Source: Pseudomonas psychrophila HA-4
GTDB taxonomy: Bacteria > Pseudomonadota > Gammaproteobacteria > Pseudomonadales > Pseudomonadaceae
Length of the DNA: 64,000 nucleotides
Assembly: GCF_000282975.1 (NCBI RefSeq)
Contig: NZ_ALJC01000025.1
Coordinates: forward strand, 62,001 to 126,000
Direction: 5' to 3'
A program made the translations under genes and the position numbers. Below, in pieces: positions 61,673 through 64,000 of the stretch; within the stretch, counting starts at the first letter, position 1, and every line of letters begins with the position of its first letter. The notes under the pieces are model-generated. The model had not been told where the DNA came from. It ran no database searches and saw only the letters and a program-made list of their open reading frames with translations.

Positions 61673-63121
61673 ATGTTGGACGTGCCCCTGTTGATCGGCG
61701 GTCTGTCGTGTCCGGCCCGTGACGGTCGAACGTTCGAGCGCCGCAACCCGGTGACCGGCGAAGTCGTGTCGCGCGTTGCCGCCGCCACTCTGCAAGATGC
61801 CGATGCCGCGGTGGCGGCGGCTCAAGCGGCGTTCCCTGTGTGGGCCGCGCTGGCGCCCAATGAACGGCGCACGCGGTTATTGGCAGCCGCCGATCTGTTG
61901 CAGGCCCGCAGCGCCGAATTCATTGCCGCCGCCGGTGAAACCGGGGCCATGGCTAATTGGTATGGCTTCAACGTCAAACTGGCGTCCGGGATGCTGCGCG
62001 AAGCCGCGTCGATGACCACGCAGATTAGCGGTGAAGTGATTCCTTCGGATGTGCCTGGCAGCTTTGCTATGGCTCTGCGCCAACCCTGTGGCGTGGTGTT
62101 GGGCATTGCGCCGTGGAACGCACCGGTCATTCTAGCCACCCGGGCGATAGCCATGCCGCTGGCGTGTGGCAACACCGTGGTGCTTAAAGCGTCGGAATTG
62201 AGCCCGGCGGTTCATCGGCTGATCGGTCAGGTGTTGCAAGATGCGGGCTTGGGCGATGGCGTGGTTAACGTCATCAGCAACGCCCCGGCCGATGCCCCGG
62301 CGATTGTCGAGCGGCTGATTGCCAACCCTGCCGTGCGCCGGGTCAATTTCACTGGCTCGACCCATGTGGGGCGCATCGTCGCCGAACTGTCGGCGCGTCA
62401 CCTCAAACCAGCACTCCTCGAACTGGGCGGCAAAGCGCCGTTTCTGGTGCTCGACGACGCCGACCTAGACGCCGCAGTCGAAGCGGCGGCGTTCGGTGCT
62501 TATTTCAATCAGGGGCAGATTTGCATGTCCACCGAGCGCCTGATTGTCGATAACCACGTAGCCGATGTGTTTGTCGACAAGTTGGCGCGCAAGATCGCGA
62601 CCTTGCCAGCGGGCAACCCCGGTTCTGCCGATTCTGTGCTGGGTTCGTTGGTGGACAGCAACGCCGGGCAGCGCATCAAAGCCCTGATTGACGATGCCGT
62701 GAGCAAGGGCGCGCGGTTGGTTGCTGGTGGGCAAGTTGAAGGCAGCATCATGCAGCCAACCTTGCTCGATCACGTCACGGCAGACATGCGTTTGTACCGC
62801 GAAGAATCCTTCGGCCCGGTGGCCGTGGTGTTGCGCGACACCGGCGATGAGGCGTTACTGCGTCTGGCCAACGATTCAGAGTTCGGCCTGTCATCGGCGA
62901 TTTTTAGCCGTGACACCAGTCGTGCCCTGGCACTGGCGCAGCGGGTCGAATCGGGCATTTGTCACATCAATGGGCCGACCGTGCACGACGAGGCGCAAAT
63001 GCCCTTTGGTGGGGTCAAAAACAGTGGCTACGGCAGTTTTGGGGGTAAGGCGGCGATTGAGCATTTCACTCAATTGCGCTGGGTCACCTTGCAGAATGGG
63101 CCGCGTCACTACCCGATCTGA
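61673..63121 (+). CDS. vdh: Vanillin dehydrogenase
   Basis: The 482-residue aldehyde dehydrogenase oxidises vanillin to vanillate. Its catalytic Cys lies in FNQGQICMSTERL and its Glu in LELGGKAPF. The opening DVPLLIGGLSCPARDGRTFERRNPVTGE is that of Pseudomonas Vdh. Its place between ech and fcs confirms the role. It is similar in overall design to the aldehyde dehydrogenase at 5716-7191 but sits in a clear ferulate operon. Confidence 0.94.
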   Translation: MLDVPLLIGGLSCPARDGRTFERRNPVTGEVVSRVAAATLQDADAAVAAAQAAFPVWAALAPNERRTRLLAAADLLQARSAEFIAAAGETGAMANWYGFNVKLASGMLREAASMTTQISGEVIPSDVPGSFAMALRQPCGVVLGIAPWNAPVILATRAIAMPLACGNTVVLKASELSPAVHRLIGQVLQDAGLGDGVVNVISNAPADAPAIVERLIANPAVRRVNFTGSTHVGRIVAELSARHLKPALLELGGKAPFLVLDDADLDAAVEAAAFGAYFNQGQICMSTERLIVDNHVADVFVDKLARKIATLPAGNPGSADSVLGSLVDSNAGQRIKALIDDAVSKGARLVAGGQVEGSIMQPTLLDHVTADMRLYREESFGPVAVVLRDTGDEALLRLANDSEFGLSSAIFSRDTSRALALAQRVESGICHINGPTVHDEAQMPFGGVKNSGYGSFGGKAAIEHFTQLRWVTLQNGPRHYPI

Positions 63122-63140
63122 GTGCAGCGATTCAAGGCAT

Positions 63141-63151
63141 AACAATAATAA
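63141..63151 (+). promoter_or_regulatory. AACAATAATAA box before fcs
   Basis: AACAATAATAA is followed by AGG and an in-frame ATG at 63154. It lies 84 bases before the preferred fcs start. It is identical to the box before the SDR gene at 7237-7247. Confidence 0.55.
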
Positions 63152-63234
63152 GGATGCAGCCACAGGTTGCCATGCTAGCCCCGTGCCGCTTGAGTGTCGG
63201 CCGGGAAGGGCATGCCTTGCAGGAGGAACACGAC

Positions 63235-64000
63235 GTGAGTTTCGAATTCAAATCGCCGACCCAGCCGCGTTATCGCCAGGTATCTATCGGCCAGCCTCAG
63301 GTTGAAGTCAGCGAAACGTCGGGCATATTGCACATGCGCTCATTGGAGCCGTTGCAGGAGAGGCCCGAACGCTTGCTCGACCGTTTGGTGCATTGGGCAC
63401 ATGAGCGCCCGGACCACACGTTTATTGCTGCCCGTGAAAATGGCGGCGACTGGCGTCGGGTCAGCTATGCGCAGATGCTCGACGACGTTCGGGCCATCGC
63501 CCAGAGCCTGCTGGCGTACGGTCTTTCGGCAGACCGGCCCTTGGCGATCCTGTCGGGCAATGACATTGAGCATTTGCAGATTGCCTTGGGCGCGATGTAC
63601 GCGGGCATTCCCTATTGCCCTGTGTCTCCGGCCTATTCGTTGTTGTCGCAGGACTTTGCCAAATTGCGGCACGTTTGCGAACTGTTGCAGCCGGGGTTGA
63701 TTTTTGTCAGCGACGCTGCACCCTTTCAGCGGGCCATTGAGGCCGTATTGCCAAGCAGCACGCCGCTGATAACGGTGCGCGGCGAAGTGCCTGGGCGCGA
63801 GCAGGTGAGCTTTGCCAGTCTGTTGCTGCAACCCGGCGGCGCAGAAGCTGAAGTGGCGTTCAAGGCCACCGGACCCGATAGCATTACCAAGTTTCTGTTC
63901 ACGTCGGGCTCTACCAAATTGCCCAAAGCGGTCGTCACCACCCAGCGCATGCTGTGCGCCAACCAGCAAATGCTCTTGCAGACGTTTCCGGTGTTCGGCG
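63235..64000 (+). CDS. fcs: Feruloyl-CoA synthetase (3' end outside window)
   Basis: The first 255 residues or so of an acyl-CoA synthetase are present, and the frame is open to the end of the window. It contains VSIGQPQVEVSETSGILHMRSLEPL and the ATP-binding P-loop FLFTSGSTKLPKAVV near residue 220. It activates ferulate with ATP and CoA for Ech. The GTG at 63235 is chosen because AGGAGG stands 8 bases before it. An in-frame ATG at 63154 has AAGG immediately against it and is less likely. Confidence 0.92.
   Translation, partial: MSFEFKSPTQPRYRQVSIGQPQVEVSETSGILHMRSLEPLQERPERLLDRLVHWAHERPDHTFIAARENGGDWRRVSYAQMLDDVRAIAQSLLAYGLSADRPLAILSGNDIEHLQIALGAMYAGIPYCPVSPAYSLLSQDFAKLRHVCELLQPGLIFVSDAAPFQRAIEAVLPSSTPLITVRGEVPGREQVSFASLLLQPGGAEAEVAFKATGPDSITKFLFTSGSTKLPKAVVTTQRMLCANQQMLLQTFPVFG

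Overview
The window is typical of a fluorescent-group Pseudomonas. It is GC-rich and densely packed with catabolic genes. The gene sets for glycolate (glcDEF/glcC), dehydrocarnitine/acetoacetate (dhcR-dhcAB-atoB), ferulate (ech-vdh-fcs) and DNA polymerase II are Pseudomonas-like. Hairpin repeats of the GATC-AAAAGATCGC / TAGGAACGAGC type occur in several gaps. Many start regions carry A-rich AAnAAnAA boxes of the kind bound by Hfq/Crc. No tRNA, rRNA, IS element, phage gene or CRISPR array was seen. Everything below comes from reading the sequence and recalled family knowledge; no database search was run.

Layout. 1-3.5 kb: the end of an outer-membrane protein, a polyamine-type binding protein, an aldo/keto reductase and a TetR regulator. 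3.6-14.8 kb: a XylR/DmpR-type sigma54 activator diverges from a six-gene operon (aldehyde dehydrogenase, coniferyl-alcohol-type SDR, DUF1302, DUF1329, YCF48/BNR-repeat protein, RND/MMPL transporter) that has a near-canonical -24/-12 promoter. 15-26.6 kb: the most unusual part. It holds an SDR, three paralogous ketosteroid-dehydrogenase-like flavoproteins, two NIPSNAP proteins, an aromatic-acid-type MFS carrier, a shikimate-dehydrogenase-like enzyme, and AraC and IclR regulators. I read it as a candidate pathway that oxidises and aromatises an alicyclic or hydroaromatic acid.

26.7-36.6 kb: a GMC oxidoreductase with its Tat-exported small subunit, glyoxalase I, a DHA2 exporter, glcDEF with divergent glcC, and a LysE exporter. 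36.8-41.7 kb: a small membrane protein, then a GntR-SDR-BKACE-MFS operon for an unknown beta-keto acid, and a DUF1543 protein. 41.7-50.5 kb: two small exported proteins, the dhc/ato cluster, an Fsr-like MFS with a divergent AraC regulator, an M24 peptidase, an SRPBCC protein and a possible small RNA. 50.6-57 kb: glucarate dehydratase with ketoglutarate-semialdehyde dehydrogenase, a lipoprotein, polB and a small HTH-like gene. 57.2-64 kb: a hydroxycinnamate/ferulate island (MFS carrier, OprD-type porin, MarR regulator, ech, vdh, and fcs running off the end).

The common theme is uptake and funnelling of plant-derived aromatics, hydroaromatics and sugar acids into central metabolism. Local regulators sit next to their targets, and a probable global catabolite-repression layer (Hfq/Crc boxes) lies on top.
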